Shown: positions 34,647 to 43,191 of the stretch, piece by piece
Position numbering within the stretch: position 1 is the first letter of the stretch
Layout: every line of letters begins with the position of its first letter
DNA from: Lachnospiraceae bacterium UBA1712
GTDB taxonomy: Bacteria; Bacillota; Clostridia; Lachnospirales; Lachnospiraceae
DNA length: 44,270 nucleotides
Assembly (NCBI GenBank): GCA_002317175.1
Contig: DCJA01000036.1
Span: 1-44,270 of the forward strand
Direction of reading: 5' to 3'
The notes under the pieces: model-generated
What the model saw: the letters and a program-made list of their open reading frames with translations, nothing else
Databases searched by the model: none
What the model was told of the DNA's origin: nothing
Position numbers and translations under genes: made by a program

Positions 34647-35600
34647 ATGAATATTTGGATAATTGTGGGACTTATAATTGCTATTGGGGTTCTGATTGTA
34701 GTTATAAGCAGTATTGTAGACAATAGAATAATTAAGAACAGCTATTACACAATTGAGAGCAGTAAGCTAAAAAAGAATTGCAGAATCGTCTTTCTGTCCG
34801 ATCTCCATGGCAATGACTTTGGTGCAGTTGAAAGCAAAGGAACAAATGCTGCAGATGGCAAAGGGACTAATGCAGTAGAAAGCAAAGACCCAACTGTAAG
34901 CACTAATTCTGGTTCTGGTAATGAGAAACTTATACAAGCGGTTAAGGCTACTAATCCTGACCTGATTCTTGTTGGTGGAGATATGATTACAGCAAAAGCC
35001 AATAAGGTTGAGTCCGAAAACTGGGACAGTGCATTTGCTTTAATAGAAGGACTTAAGGAGTATCCAATCTTTTATGGTATTGGTAATCATGAGTATCGTA
35101 TGGATATCTATCGCGAGGATTTCGGAGATGCTTTTGATAAGTATATGGGACGCTTAAAAGATGCAGGTGTAACAGTTTTATACAATGAGCAGCAACTGCT
35201 TGACGAATATGGAATAGATATCAAGGGCCTGGCTATTGATAGAAAGTATTACAAACGCTTTGCCAGAGAGGATATGCCCGTAAGTTATCTTGAGGAGTGT
35301 GTATCAGGCATTGGAGAAGTTTTTTCAGTGATGCTGGCACATAATCCAGAGTATTTTCCTAGATATAAAGAAGTTGCAGATCTTACTCTGTCTGGACATG
35401 TGCATGGAGGAATCGCCAGACTTCCTATATTAGGCGGAGTCATTTCTCCGAGACTGACACTGTTTCCCAAGTATGATGGTGGCCTGTTTAGGGCAGATGA
35501 CAGGGCTATGATTATTAGCAGAGGTTTAGGAAGTCATACTTTACCATTTAGAGTGTTTAATCCCTGTGAGCTCTGTATTATTGATCTTAAGAAGAAGTAA
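34647..35600 (+). CDS. Membrane-anchored metallophosphoesterase (YkuE-like)
   Basis: A 317-residue protein with one N-terminal helix (about 3-24) and a calcineurin-like phosphoesterase domain. All metal motifs are present: DLHGND (D52, H54), GGDM, GNHE, a downstream AHNPE histidine and GHVHGG. It probably acts outside the membrane on a phosphate ester or pyrophosphate. An oddity is a hydrophilic insertion between the first and second motifs that contains three 8-residue repeats (residues 60-83, AVESKGTN-like). The insertion precedes the helix that begins EKLIQAV, so the core should still fold. The start has no strong ribosome site (ACTAACAAAT). Confidence 0.9.
   Translation: MNIWIIVGLIIAIGVLIVVISSIVDNRIIKNSYYTIESSKLKKNCRIVFLSDLHGNDFGAVESKGTNAADGKGTNAVESKDPTVSTNSGSGNEKLIQAVKATNPDLILVGGDMITAKANKVESENWDSAFALIEGLKEYPIFYGIGNHEYRMDIYREDFGDAFDKYMGRLKDAGVTVLYNEQQLLDEYGIDIKGLAIDRKYYKRFAREDMPVSYLEECVSGIGEVFSVMLAHNPEYFPRYKEVADLTLSGHVHGGIARLPILGGVISPRLTLFPKYDGGLFRADDRAMIISRGLGSHTLPFRVFNPCELCIIDLKKK
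34824..34895 (+). repeat. In-frame 24-nt coding minisatellite in the phosphoesterase gene
   Basis: Three 24-nt units encode AVESKGTN, AADGKGTN and AVESKDPT. The unit is a multiple of three, so changes in copy number would keep the frame and alter only the length of the surface loop. Confidence 0.85.
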
Positions 35601-35828
35601 ATACTGGTGTTATGGATTTGAAAGCCAGTAACTGTCATTATTATGAATCTGAGAGCTATTAATTATAGGCATTATCGATTTATAAAGATTAATTGGGTCA
35701 TTTGAAATATATTATTTAATATATTACAAAATATTGGGCTTTAAACTTGCTTTTGACTACTAGATTTTGTACAATAATAAGGCGTGTGGGCTTAGTGCGC
35801 CACAATATATTGTATAAATGAGGTTGTT
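35601..35828. other. AT-rich spacer upstream of scpA with two palindromes
   Basis: The 228-nt gap has no gene. It holds a 20-nt inverted repeat AATATATTA-TT-TAATATATT (35706-35725), a perfect 12-bp palindrome ACAATATATTGT (35802-35813) next to the scpA ribosome region, a weak promoter (TTGACT 35753-35758, 16 nt, TAATAA) and several loosely repeated T/A-rich segments. Both palindromes share AATATATT. Confidence 0.5.
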
Positions 35829-36617
35829 ATGGCAATTGAAGTTAAACTTGAAGTATTTGAAGGCCCACTGGACCTGTTACTTCATCTGATAGAAAAGAAC
35901 AAAGTAGATATATATGATATTCCAATTGTTACTATCACAGAACAGTACCTTGAGTATATTCGTGGTATGCAGTCAGAAGATATGAACGTGATGAGTGAGT
36001 TTCTTCTTATGGCGGCAACTCTTTTGGATATTAAGTGCAAGATGCTTCTTCCTGCTGAGGTCAATGAGGATGGTGAGGAGGAAGATCCAAGAGCAGAACT
36101 GGTTCAGAAACTTCTTGAGCATAAGATGTACAAGTATATGTCATTTGAATTAAAGGACATGCAGCTTGGAGCGCAGAAGTTTATCTACAAGCCTGAGACA
36201 TTACCAGCTGAGGTTAAGGCATATCAGCCTCCAATAGATTATGATTATCTTATTGGTGAGGTTAATCTACAGAGTCTGCATAGAATTTTCAGAGAGACAC
36301 TGAAGAGAAAGGTAGACAAGATTGATCCAATCAGAAGCCAGTTTGGTAATATTGAGAAGGATGAGATTGAACTTGATGTAAAGACAGATTACATCAAGGA
36401 TTATATTCTTAAGCATCACAGCATGAGCTTTAGAGATCTGCTTGAGAAGCAGAATAGCAAGATGGAGATAATAGTATCCTTCCTTGTTGTTTTGGAACTG
36501 ATTAAGGTGGGTATCATTTCTATTAGTCAGGATGATATTTTTGATGATATTTTGATAACTGTTGCTGAAAATGCTCGGGAGAAGATGGCACTTCTTGACC
36601 TGGATGCGGTTATCTAA
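35829..36617 (+). CDS. scpA: Segregation and condensation protein A
   Basis: The kleisin subunit of the SMC-ScpAB condensin. The 262-residue protein begins with the conserved VFEGPLDLLLHLIEKNKVDIYDIPI, continues with SEFLLMAATLLDIKCKMLLP, and ends in a winged-helix domain (MSFRDLLEKQNSKMEIIVSFLVVLELIK). Length is normal. scpB follows after 11 nt, the standard arrangement in Firmicutes. It acts on the nucleoid during segregation. Confidence 0.97.
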   Translation: MAIEVKLEVFEGPLDLLLHLIEKNKVDIYDIPIVTITEQYLEYIRGMQSEDMNVMSEFLLMAATLLDIKCKMLLPAEVNEDGEEEDPRAELVQKLLEHKMYKYMSFELKDMQLGAQKFIYKPETLPAEVKAYQPPIDYDYLIGEVNLQSLHRIFRETLKRKVDKIDPIRSQFGNIEKDEIELDVKTDYIKDYILKHHSMSFRDLLEKQNSKMEIIVSFLVVLELIKVGIISISQDDIFDDILITVAENAREKMALLDLDAVI

Positions 36618-36628
36618 GAGGTTGATAT

Positions 36629-37198
36629 ATGGAAAGAGCTAAACAGGAAGCTGTTATAGAAGCAGTTTTGTTTTCAATGGGAGAGTCGGTAAGCGTATCA
36701 AGACTTGCTGAACTTGTTGAGGCAAAACCATCTGAAGTTAAGAAAATTGTATACGATATGAAAGCTAAGATGGACGCAGAGGACCGTGGTCTTACCATTA
36801 CGGAGCTTGAGGATTCATTTCAGATGTGTAGTAAGGCTGAGATGTATGAATATCTTATTGATTTTACAAAAAATGACAGAAAATACACTCTTACAGATAC
36901 TGTGTTAGAGACATTGTCGATAGTTGCATATAAGCAGCCTGTAACTAGAGCAGATATAGAAAAGATCAGAGGCGTAGACTGCAGTCACGCGATTAATAAG
37001 CTTATGGAACTGGATCTTATCAAGGAACTTGGAAGAATGGATGCACCAGGACGACCAATTCTTTTTGGTACTACTGAACAGTTCTTAAGAAGCTTTGGGG
37101 TTAAGTCTATCGAAGATCTTCCTGAATTAAGTCAGGTTCAGAGAGAAGAATTCAGAGAGCAGGCTGAAGCGGAAGTATCATTGCAGTTGAATATTTAA
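36629..37198 (+). CDS. scpB: Segregation and condensation protein B
   Basis: The 189-residue partner of ScpA. Two winged-helix domains; diagnostic blocks are EAVLFSMGESVSVSRLAEL, LSIVAYKQPVTRADIEKIRGVDC and ELGRMDAPGRPILFGTT. An AAGAGGTTG site lies upstream. It binds the ScpA C-terminal region to regulate the SMC ring. The operon continues loosely with an acidic unknown protein 95 nt downstream. Confidence 0.97.
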   Translation: MERAKQEAVIEAVLFSMGESVSVSRLAELVEAKPSEVKKIVYDMKAKMDAEDRGLTITELEDSFQMCSKAEMYEYLIDFTKNDRKYTLTDTVLETLSIVAYKQPVTRADIEKIRGVDCSHAINKLMELDLIKELGRMDAPGRPILFGTTEQFLRSFGVKSIEDLPELSQVQREEFREQAEAEVSLQLNI

Positions 37199-37293
37199 TG
37201 AAATTAAATTGATTTGGTTATTGAAGTTGGCCGATTAGTACTTGGATATAGTTATAGGCATTAGCTAATTAGTAATTAGTTTTGGGGTTTGAT

Positions 37294-37788
37294 ATGGCGA
37301 CAAAAGAAGAGGCAAAGGCAAAGTTAAGAAAAGCGGGTTACAGCATTGTTGACGACAATGCTGTTATTACAGTACTTGTTTCTGAAGGAAGTAACCTCAA
37401 GAATACTGTTAAGAATGTTAAAGAATTGCTGATTAAGATAGATTATAAAGCCAGCTTTGGTATACGTCAGACTAATTCGTCACTAGACGAGGAGAATATA
37501 GAACTGTCTTCTGATGCAGATCTGATGGATGAGGATGACGCAGATATACTTGAAGAAAGCACCAAGGCTGTAAAGAAAAGCAAGAAGGATAGCTTAAAAG
37601 AGTCTGCAAAGGCTAAAGATATAAAGGCATCAAAGAAGGATAAAGCTTCTGATGATGATTTCTTTGATGATGAAGATGAAGATCTGGATTCGGCTGCAAG
37701 TAGTCTGGATTTGGATGCGCTTGATATGGATATGTTACTCAATGAAGAGAGTGTACAGTTTTCGCTTGATGATTTTGGGCTGATGTGA
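37294..37788 (+). CDS. Acidic Lys/Asp-rich protein of unknown function
   Basis: The start is ATG 37294 (MATKEEAKAKL) with GGGGTTT as a weak ribosome site; a TTG at 37282 would lie across that site. The 164-residue protein has an N-terminal region of about 65 residues with mixed strands and helices (LRKAGYSIVDDNAVITVLV), then a charged disordered middle (runs of SKKDSLKESAKAKD) and a very acidic end (DDDFFDDEDEDLDSA). I do not recognise the family. Its position behind scpAB suggests a chromosome- or DNA-linked role, but nothing in the sequence shows it. Confidence 0.75.
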   Translation: MATKEEAKAKLRKAGYSIVDDNAVITVLVSEGSNLKNTVKNVKELLIKIDYKASFGIRQTNSSLDEENIELSSDADLMDEDDADILEESTKAVKKSKKDSLKESAKAKDIKASKKDKASDDDFFDDEDEDLDSAASSLDLDALDMDMLLNEESVQFSLDDFGLM

Positions 37789-37949
37789 AAGAAACCTGAC
37801 TAGAGATTTGATTTTGCTTGATTTGACAGAAGCTTGACTAGAGATGAGATTGTGGCTTAAGCAGAAATGTGATTGTGGTTAACGGATTTGTTATAAAGCT
37901 GATGATTTGACAGATTATTGGCTGGGTATAGATGTGGGGATAATCTTGT

Positions 37950-39560
37950 ATGGCAGAAACTGATAATAGAGAAATTGATATTATTGAAACAGATATCGAG
38001 ATAAAGGAAACAGATATTGTTGAAACAGATGTCGAGATAAAAGAAATAGATGAAGTTGAGCTTAGGGATAAGGATGCGCTTCCGGATAAGGAGAACAGTA
38101 AGTCTGCTCAAGCCAAAGACAACAAATCTATTGAAAAGAAAAAGAATCCTACAACTTCCGGTTCTGAAAAGAAAAAGAATTCTACAGCTTCCAAAGCGGA
38201 TAATAAAAATAGTAATAATAACAAAGATAAAAACAAAAAACAAAAAAGTGGTTTAGAAAAAAAGCTCAAGATTATGACTATGTGGCCTGTTATCGTGATG
38301 GGTCTTGTTGTCATGGTCCTGAGCTATTATGTTTTTTTGTATACCACTCAGAAGGAAGTGTATCGTAACCTGAGCAATTCCGCTGAAGGAATTATGATTT
38401 ATTTTAATACTGCTTTCGAGGGCGATTATCATGTTGAAGAAGAGGCTGGAAACTATCATTTATATAAGGGTGAGCAGGACTTATCATTAAACTCAGAAGT
38501 TCTTGAAATCTATAAAGAGAAAACAGGAATAGATTTTACTGTGTTTTATCTGGACATTCGTATGCTTTCTACACTGAAAAATACTGATGGTTCAAGTGTT
38601 CTTCTGACAGTTGTCAATCAATCGGTGAGTGACGCTGTAATCAATGGCAAACAGGATCAATATTATAACAATATAGATATCAATGGGGTTAAGTACTTCG
38701 CCTGTTACAAGCCACTATATAACACTGATGGAAGTGTGGCTGGTATGGTGTTTGCTGGAAAGCCTACAGAAGAGATCGAAAAGGAAAGTATGCGCTCGCT
38801 CATATGGATTCCTGTTATTACGATTGTTATGATAGTTATTGCCAGCTGGATTAGCACATTCCCTTCAAGAGAACTGGTTAATGCTATTAAAAAAGAAAGA
38901 AAATTCCTTGATGAGATTGCTAAGGGTAATCTTAATGCAGAGATAGATGCGAGTATAGTTAAGCGTAATGACGAGCTTGGTGAGATGGGAAGATTCTCGC
39001 GTAGTGTTCAGAAGTTCATTCGTGAGATGATCGAAAGAGATACTCTGACCAGACTTTATACCAGAAGAATAGGACAGAGCAAGATCGATTATGTACAGCA
39101 TCAGCTTAACAATGCTGGAGTGAAGTACTGCGTGTGTATGGGAGATATTGATTTCTTTAAGAAGGTCAATGATACCTATGGCCACGATGCAGGCGATATT
39201 GTATTAAGAGACATTGCTCACATTTTCAATGAGAATATGCTTGGGCGCGGCTTTACTATCAGGTGGGGTGGTGAAGAATTCCTGATTATCTTTGAGGATG
39301 CTACGCTGGATAAGGCTTATAAACATCTGGCTTCAATCAGGGAAAAGGTTCTGGCTCATGAGATGGCTTATCAGGATCTGGTTATAAAGGTTACTATGAC
39401 ATTTGGTCTTGTGGAAGGAGATAGCAGACATATCGATGATATAGTCAAGGAAGCAGATAATCTTCTATATATCGGAAAGCAGAATGGTAGAAATCAGATT
39501 GTTACCTCAGAAGCTGCAAAGAAAATTGAAGAGGAGAATGCGGCTGCTGGTCTGAATTAG
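37950..39560 (+). CDS. Membrane diguanylate cyclase with Cache-type sensor
   Basis: A 536-residue protein with, in order, a long cytoplasmic head (1-105: an ETDIEIKE-type acidic repeat, then a Lys/Asn/Ser-rich stretch), a helix (about 109-131), a single-Cache extracellular sensor (about 135-285), a second helix (about 288-310), a HAMP region and a GGDEF domain. The active-site motif is WGGEEF (439-444), so cyclic-di-GMP synthesis is expected. The allosteric RxxD site normally preceding it is replaced by LGRG, so product inhibition is probably absent. The signal sensed is unknown. It follows a 161-nt spacer with a repeated TGACTAGAGAT (37797-37807 and 37835-37845, 38 nt apart). Confidence 0.92.
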   Translation: MAETDNREIDIIETDIEIKETDIVETDVEIKEIDEVELRDKDALPDKENSKSAQAKDNKSIEKKKNPTTSGSEKKKNSTASKADNKNSNNNKDKNKKQKSGLEKKLKIMTMWPVIVMGLVVMVLSYYVFLYTTQKEVYRNLSNSAEGIMIYFNTAFEGDYHVEEEAGNYHLYKGEQDLSLNSEVLEIYKEKTGIDFTVFYLDIRMLSTLKNTDGSSVLLTVVNQSVSDAVINGKQDQYYNNIDINGVKYFACYKPLYNTDGSVAGMVFAGKPTEEIEKESMRSLIWIPVITIVMIVIASWISTFPSRELVNAIKKERKFLDEIAKGNLNAEIDASIVKRNDELGEMGRFSRSVQKFIREMIERDTLTRLYTRRIGQSKIDYVQHQLNNAGVKYCVCMGDIDFFKKVNDTYGHDAGDIVLRDIAHIFNENMLGRGFTIRWGGEEFLIIFEDATLDKAYKHLASIREKVLAHEMAYQDLVIKVTMTFGLVEGDSRHIDDIVKEADNLLYIGKQNGRNQIVTSEAAKKIEEENAAAGLN

Positions 39561-39666
39561 CAGATCTAGTGTATATGAATAATGGTGCAAAAGAACTAAA
39601 AATATATCATAAAGTGAGACTTGTTTGTCTATTTTGATGTTTCTTGAAATATATGAAAAAATAAAG

Positions 39667-39706
39667 AAAAAATGGGAGAGAAAATTGTTTTTCTTTCCCA
39701 TTTTTT
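39667..39706. terminator. Long AT-rich terminator hairpin, possibly bidirectional
   Basis: AAAAAATGGGAGAGAAAA pairs with a near-complementary arm ending TTTCCCATTTTTT around a short loop. The A-run before and T-run after allow termination on either strand. It closes the cyclase gene and lies just upstream of the decarboxylase promoter. Confidence 0.8.
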
Positions 39707-39716
39707 ATGTTATACT
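39707..39716 (+). promoter_or_regulatory. Extended -10 promoter of the decarboxylase operon
   Basis: TG-T-TATACT (39708-39716) immediately after the terminator has the TGn extension. The only -35-like TTGTTT lies 20 nt upstream within the hairpin, so the extended -10 may carry the promoter. The leader of about 70 nt is GC-richer around GGTGCGATTTGGCCCG. Confidence 0.4.
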
Positions 39717-39795
39717 CTAGTCGGTGCGATTTGGCCCGTTATTTGGGCTTTTATGCATATAGTTAATAAAATATTTATATATGGAGGGCTTTTTA

Positions 39796-41229
39796 ATGAG
39801 TACTACAACAAGCGCGAGCGGACGTATTGCAGCTCTGCTCGATGAGAACAGTTTCGTTGAAATCGGTGCTAAGGTTACAGCTAGAAGCACAGATTTTACT
39901 ATGAAACAGGCGAAGACTCCTTCTGACGGTGTTGTAACCGGTTACGGAGTAATCAATGGTAATCTCGTGTATGTATATGCTCAGGATGCTTCTGTTCTTG
40001 GCGGAAGTATTGGTGAGATGCATGCTAAGAAGATTGCAAACCTCTATGATTTAGCTGTTAAGACAGGTGCACCTATCATCGGTCTTATCGATTCAGCTGG
40101 ATTAAGATTAGAGGAGTCTTGCGATGCATTGAATGCATTTGGTGAGATTTATGCTGCACAGGCTAATGCCTCAGGCGTTATTCCACAGATTACAGCAATC
40201 TTTGGTTCATGTGGTGGCGGTTTAGCTCTTATCCCAACACTTACAGATTTTACTTTTATGGAAGAGAAGAACGCTAAGTTATTCGTTAACTCTCCAAATG
40301 CTATCGAAGGCAATACAGTTGAGAAATGCAATACAGCATCTGCTCAGTTCCAGTCTGAAGAAGCTGGTACAGTTGACGTTGTTGCTGACGAAGCTACAAT
40401 TTTTGCTCAGATCCGTGAGCTTATCTGCATGATTCCTTCAAACTGTGATACAGATACATCATTCATCGAGTGTGAAGATGATCTTAACAGAGCATGCGAA
40501 GGTATCGAGAATGCTGTTGCTGATTCATCAATCGCTATCTCAATGATCGCTGATGATAACGCATTCTTCGAAGTTAAGGCAGCTTATGCTAAGGATATGG
40601 TAACTGGTTTCATTAAGTTAAATGGTGCTACTGTTGGCGTTGTTGCTAACAGAACAGCTATTTATGATGAAGAAGGCAAGGAAGTAGAGAAGTTTGATAA
40701 TGTTCTTTCAGCTAAGGGCTGCGAGAAGGCAGCTGATTTCGTAAACTTCTGTGATGCTTTCGAAATCCCAGTTCTTACATTAACAAACGTAGCTGGCTTC
40801 AAGGCTTGCAAGTGTGCTGAGAAGAAACTTGCTAAGGCTGCTGCTAAGCTTACATATGTATTTGCAAATGCAACAGTTCCAACAGTAAATGTTATTATTG
40901 GAAAGGCATTTGGTACAACTTACAGCATTATGAATTCTAAGGCACTTGGCGCTGATATGACATTCGCTTGGGATAATGCACAGATTGGTATGATGGATGC
41001 TAAGCTTGCTGCAAAGATTATCTGCGATGGACAGGGTGCAGATGCTATTGATGCATGTGCTAAAGAATACGATGCTCTTCAGAACAGCGTTGACGCTGCA
41101 GCTGCAAGAGGATATGTTGATACAATCATTGCTCCAGCTGATACACGTAAGTATCTCATTGGCGCATTTGACATGCTTTACACAAAAGCAGTTGATACAG
41201 TAGCTAAGAAGCATGGTACTGTATTATAA
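39796..41229 (+). CDS. Carboxyltransferase subunit, methylmalonyl-CoA decarboxylase alpha / transcarboxylase 12S type
   Basis: I place the start at ATG 39796 (MSTTTSASG), 7 nt after GGAGGG; the in-frame ATG at 39781 overlaps that site. The 477-residue protein is a two-lobed crotonase-fold carboxyltransferase. Marks are TPSDGVVTGYGVING, AQDASVLGGSIGEMHAKKI, LIDSAGLRLEE and CGGGLALIPTLTDF in the first half, and NVAGFKACKCAEKKLAKAAAKL in the second. It is shorter than the usual 510 or so residues of MmdA/PccB. It exchanges carboxyl groups between an acyl-CoA (or a related acid) and biotin. It heads the operon with the gamma, biotin, beta and OadA-type genes; the acyl group is not readable from sequence. 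Confidence 0.85.
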   Translation: MSTTTSASGRIAALLDENSFVEIGAKVTARSTDFTMKQAKTPSDGVVTGYGVINGNLVYVYAQDASVLGGSIGEMHAKKIANLYDLAVKTGAPIIGLIDSAGLRLEESCDALNAFGEIYAAQANASGVIPQITAIFGSCGGGLALIPTLTDFTFMEEKNAKLFVNSPNAIEGNTVEKCNTASAQFQSEEAGTVDVVADEATIFAQIRELICMIPSNCDTDTSFIECEDDLNRACEGIENAVADSSIAISMIADDNAFFEVKAAYAKDMVTGFIKLNGATVGVVANRTAIYDEEGKEVEKFDNVLSAKGCEKAADFVNFCDAFEIPVLTLTNVAGFKACKCAEKKLAKAAAKLTYVFANATVPTVNVIIGKAFGTTYSIMNSKALGADMTFAWDNAQIGMMDAKLAAKIICDGQGADAIDACAKEYDALQNSVDAAAARGYVDTIIAPADTRKYLIGAFDMLYTKAVDTVAKKHGTVL

Positions 41230-41244
41230 GAAAGGCGGTAACAT

Positions 41245-41583
41245 ATGGTTGTAACATTGCAAATGGCAGAAATTACAGCAGAACTTATGAAGACAGCCGG
41301 TCTTAACACATTACTTGGTATGGGTACTGTATTTATGGTACTTATACTTATCATGGCACTTATTTCTTGCTTTAAGTTCATTGGTAACATTGGCCAGAAG
41401 CCAGCCAAGGAAGAGCCAAAGCAGACTAGTGTTGATAAGGCTGTAGAGCAGATTGCTGCTAATGAAGAAGCACAGGACGATACAGAACTTATTGCTGTTA
41501 TCAGTGCTGCAATCGCTGCATTCGAGGGAAGCAATGCTTCAGGCGATGGTTATGTAGTTCGTTCTATTAGAAGAATCAGATAA
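41245..41583 (+). CDS. OadG-family gamma/delta subunit of Na+-pumping decarboxylase
   Basis: A 112-residue protein with one membrane helix (about 20-46) and a Glu/Lys/Ala-rich linker. The C-terminal block ELIAVISAAIAAFEGSN to GYVVRSIRRIR is the conserved end of the OadG/MmdD family. It holds the complex together between the membrane beta subunit and the carboxyltransferase. AAAGGCGG precedes the ATG. It lies between the carboxyltransferase and the biotin carrier as in other Na+-pumping decarboxylase operons. Confidence 0.88.
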   Translation: MVVTLQMAEITAELMKTAGLNTLLGMGTVFMVLILIMALISCFKFIGNIGQKPAKEEPKQTSVDKAVEQIAANEEAQDDTELIAVISAAIAAFEGSNASGDGYVVRSIRRIR

Positions 41584-41602
41584 GAATTGGAGGATTTTTA
41601 AA

Positions 41603-41971
41603 ATGAAAAATTATACCATTACAGTTAATGGCAATGTATATGATGTAGTAGTAGAAGAAGGTGCTACAAGCGGCGCTGTAGCTGCAGCACCAAAGGCAGC
41701 TCCAAAGGCAGCTCCAAAGGCAGCTCCAGCAGCTCCAAAGGCTGCAGCAGGTGCTGGTTCAGTTAAGGTTGAAGCTGGTGCAGCTGGTAAGGTATTCAAG
41801 ATCGAAGCTAGCGTTGGCCAGGCAGTTAAGAAGGGTGACGCAGTAGTTATCATCGAAGCTATGAAGATGGAAATCCCAGTTGTTGCTCCTCAGGATGGTA
41901 CAGTAGCTAGTATTGATTGCGCAGTAGGTGATGCTTGTGATGCAGGTGCTTGCCTCGCAACACTTAACTAA
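41603..41971 (+). CDS. Biotin carrier protein (biotin/lipoyl attachment domain)
   Basis: A 122-residue carrier. Its short N-terminal strand region is followed by an Ala/Pro/Lys hinge (about 27-50, a PKAA-type repeat) and the biotinyl domain with EAMKMEI, where K88 is the biotin site. It shuttles CO2 as carboxybiotin from the carboxyltransferase(s) to the membrane beta subunit. GGAGG lies before the ATG. It corresponds to the 1.3S subunit of transcarboxylase and MmdC of methylmalonyl-CoA decarboxylase. Confidence 0.95.
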   Translation: MKNYTITVNGNVYDVVVEEGATSGAVAAAPKAAPKAAPKAAPAAPKAAAGAGSVKVEAGAAGKVFKIEASVGQAVKKGDAVVIIEAMKMEIPVVAPQDGTVASIDCAVGDACDAGACLATLN

Positions 41972-42019
41972 TTAGTTACTTAAACGGGGATTACCCCTAA
42001 TCAATGGAGGATAATCAAA

Positions 42020-43171
42020 ATGGATTATATAACAAGTACGCTGGATAACCTGATTCACCAGACAGCGTTTTTCAACTTAACTGTTGGAAATTATATAATG
42101 ATTGCCGTTGCCTGCTTTTTCCTCTACCTTGCTATTAAGAAAGAGTATGAACCATTACTTCTTCTTCCTATAGCATTTGGTATGTTGTTAGTTAATATCT
42201 ATCCAGATATTATGATGTCATTCCATGACTCACCTAATGGCGTCGGCGGTTTATTGTATTATTTCTATATTCTTGATGAATATGCTATTTTACCTTCACT
42301 TATTTTCATGGGTGTTGGTGCGATGACAGACTTCGGTCCACTTATCGCAAATCCAAAGAGCTTCCTGCTTGGTGCAGCTGCTCAGTTTGGTATTTTCGCA
42401 GCTTACTTCGGAGCTATCGCATTTGGCTTCAATGATAAGGCTGCAGCAGCTATTTCAATTATCGGTGGTGCTGATGGCCCTACATCAATCTTCCTTGCTG
42501 GTAAGCTTGGACAGACTGACTTACTTGGACCTATCGCCGTAGCGGCATACTCATACATGTCACTGGTTCCAATTATTCAGCCACCTATTATGAAGGCTTT
42601 AACAACAGAAAAAGAAAGAAAGATCAAGATGGCACAGCTTCGTCCTGTATCAAAGCTTGAGAAGATTCTTTTCCCAATCGTTGTTACAATCGTTGTATGT
42701 TTAATTCTTCCTACAACAGCTCCACTTGTTGGTATGCTCATGCTTGGTAACCTTTTCAAGGAGTCAGGTGTTGTAAGACAGTTAACAGATACAGCTTCAA
42801 ATGCTTTGATGTACATCGTAGTTATCTTACTTGGTACATCAGTAGGTGCTACAACAAGTGCTGAAGCATTCCTTAATGCAGCTACACTTAAGATTGTTGC
42901 ACTTGGTCTTATCGCATTTGCATTCGGTACAGCAGCCGGCGTAGTCTTTGGTAAGATTATGTGTGTTGCTACTGGTGGAAAGACAAACCCTCTTATTGGT
43001 TCAGCAGGTGTATCTGCCGTACCAATGGCAGCTCGTGTTTCTCAGAAGGTTGGTGCTGAAGCAGATCCTACTAACTTCCTGTTAATGCATGCTATGGGTC
43101 CTAACGTTGCTGGTGTTATCGGTACAGCTGTTGCGGCTGGTACATTCATGGCAATCTTTGGAATATTCTAA
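42020..43171 (+). CDS. oadB: Na+-pumping decarboxylase beta subunit (OadB/MmdB/GcdB)
   Basis: A 383-residue polytopic protein. It decarboxylates carboxybiotin and uses the energy to export Na+. The key SIIGGADGPTSIF motif (D152 in GGADGP, equivalent to the essential Asp of region IIIa in Klebsiella OadB) is intact, as are the N-terminal EPLLLLPIAFGMLLVN and the C-terminal NPLIGSAGVSAVPMAARVSQ segments. GGAGGATAA precedes the ATG. It sits between the biotin carrier and the OadA-type carboxyltransferase. Confidence 0.95.
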   Translation: MDYITSTLDNLIHQTAFFNLTVGNYIMIAVACFFLYLAIKKEYEPLLLLPIAFGMLLVNIYPDIMMSFHDSPNGVGGLLYYFYILDEYAILPSLIFMGVGAMTDFGPLIANPKSFLLGAAAQFGIFAAYFGAIAFGFNDKAAAAISIIGGADGPTSIFLAGKLGQTDLLGPIAVAAYSYMSLVPIIQPPIMKALTTEKERKIKMAQLRPVSKLEKILFPIVVTIVVCLILPTTAPLVGMLMLGNLFKESGVVRQLTDTASNALMYIVVILLGTSVGATTSAEAFLNAATLKIVALGLIAFAFGTAAGVVFGKIMCVATGGKTNPLIGSAGVSAVPMAARVSQKVGAEADPTNFLLMHAMGPNVAGVIGTAVAAGTFMAIFGIF

Positions 43172-43191
43172 ACTAATAAAGGAGAATTAAA

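Noticed and set aside
37950..38270. N-terminal head of the cyclase as a separate gene or frameshift
   Set aside because: The frame is continuous from a plausible ATG through the first helix, with no stop or composition break that requires a second gene.
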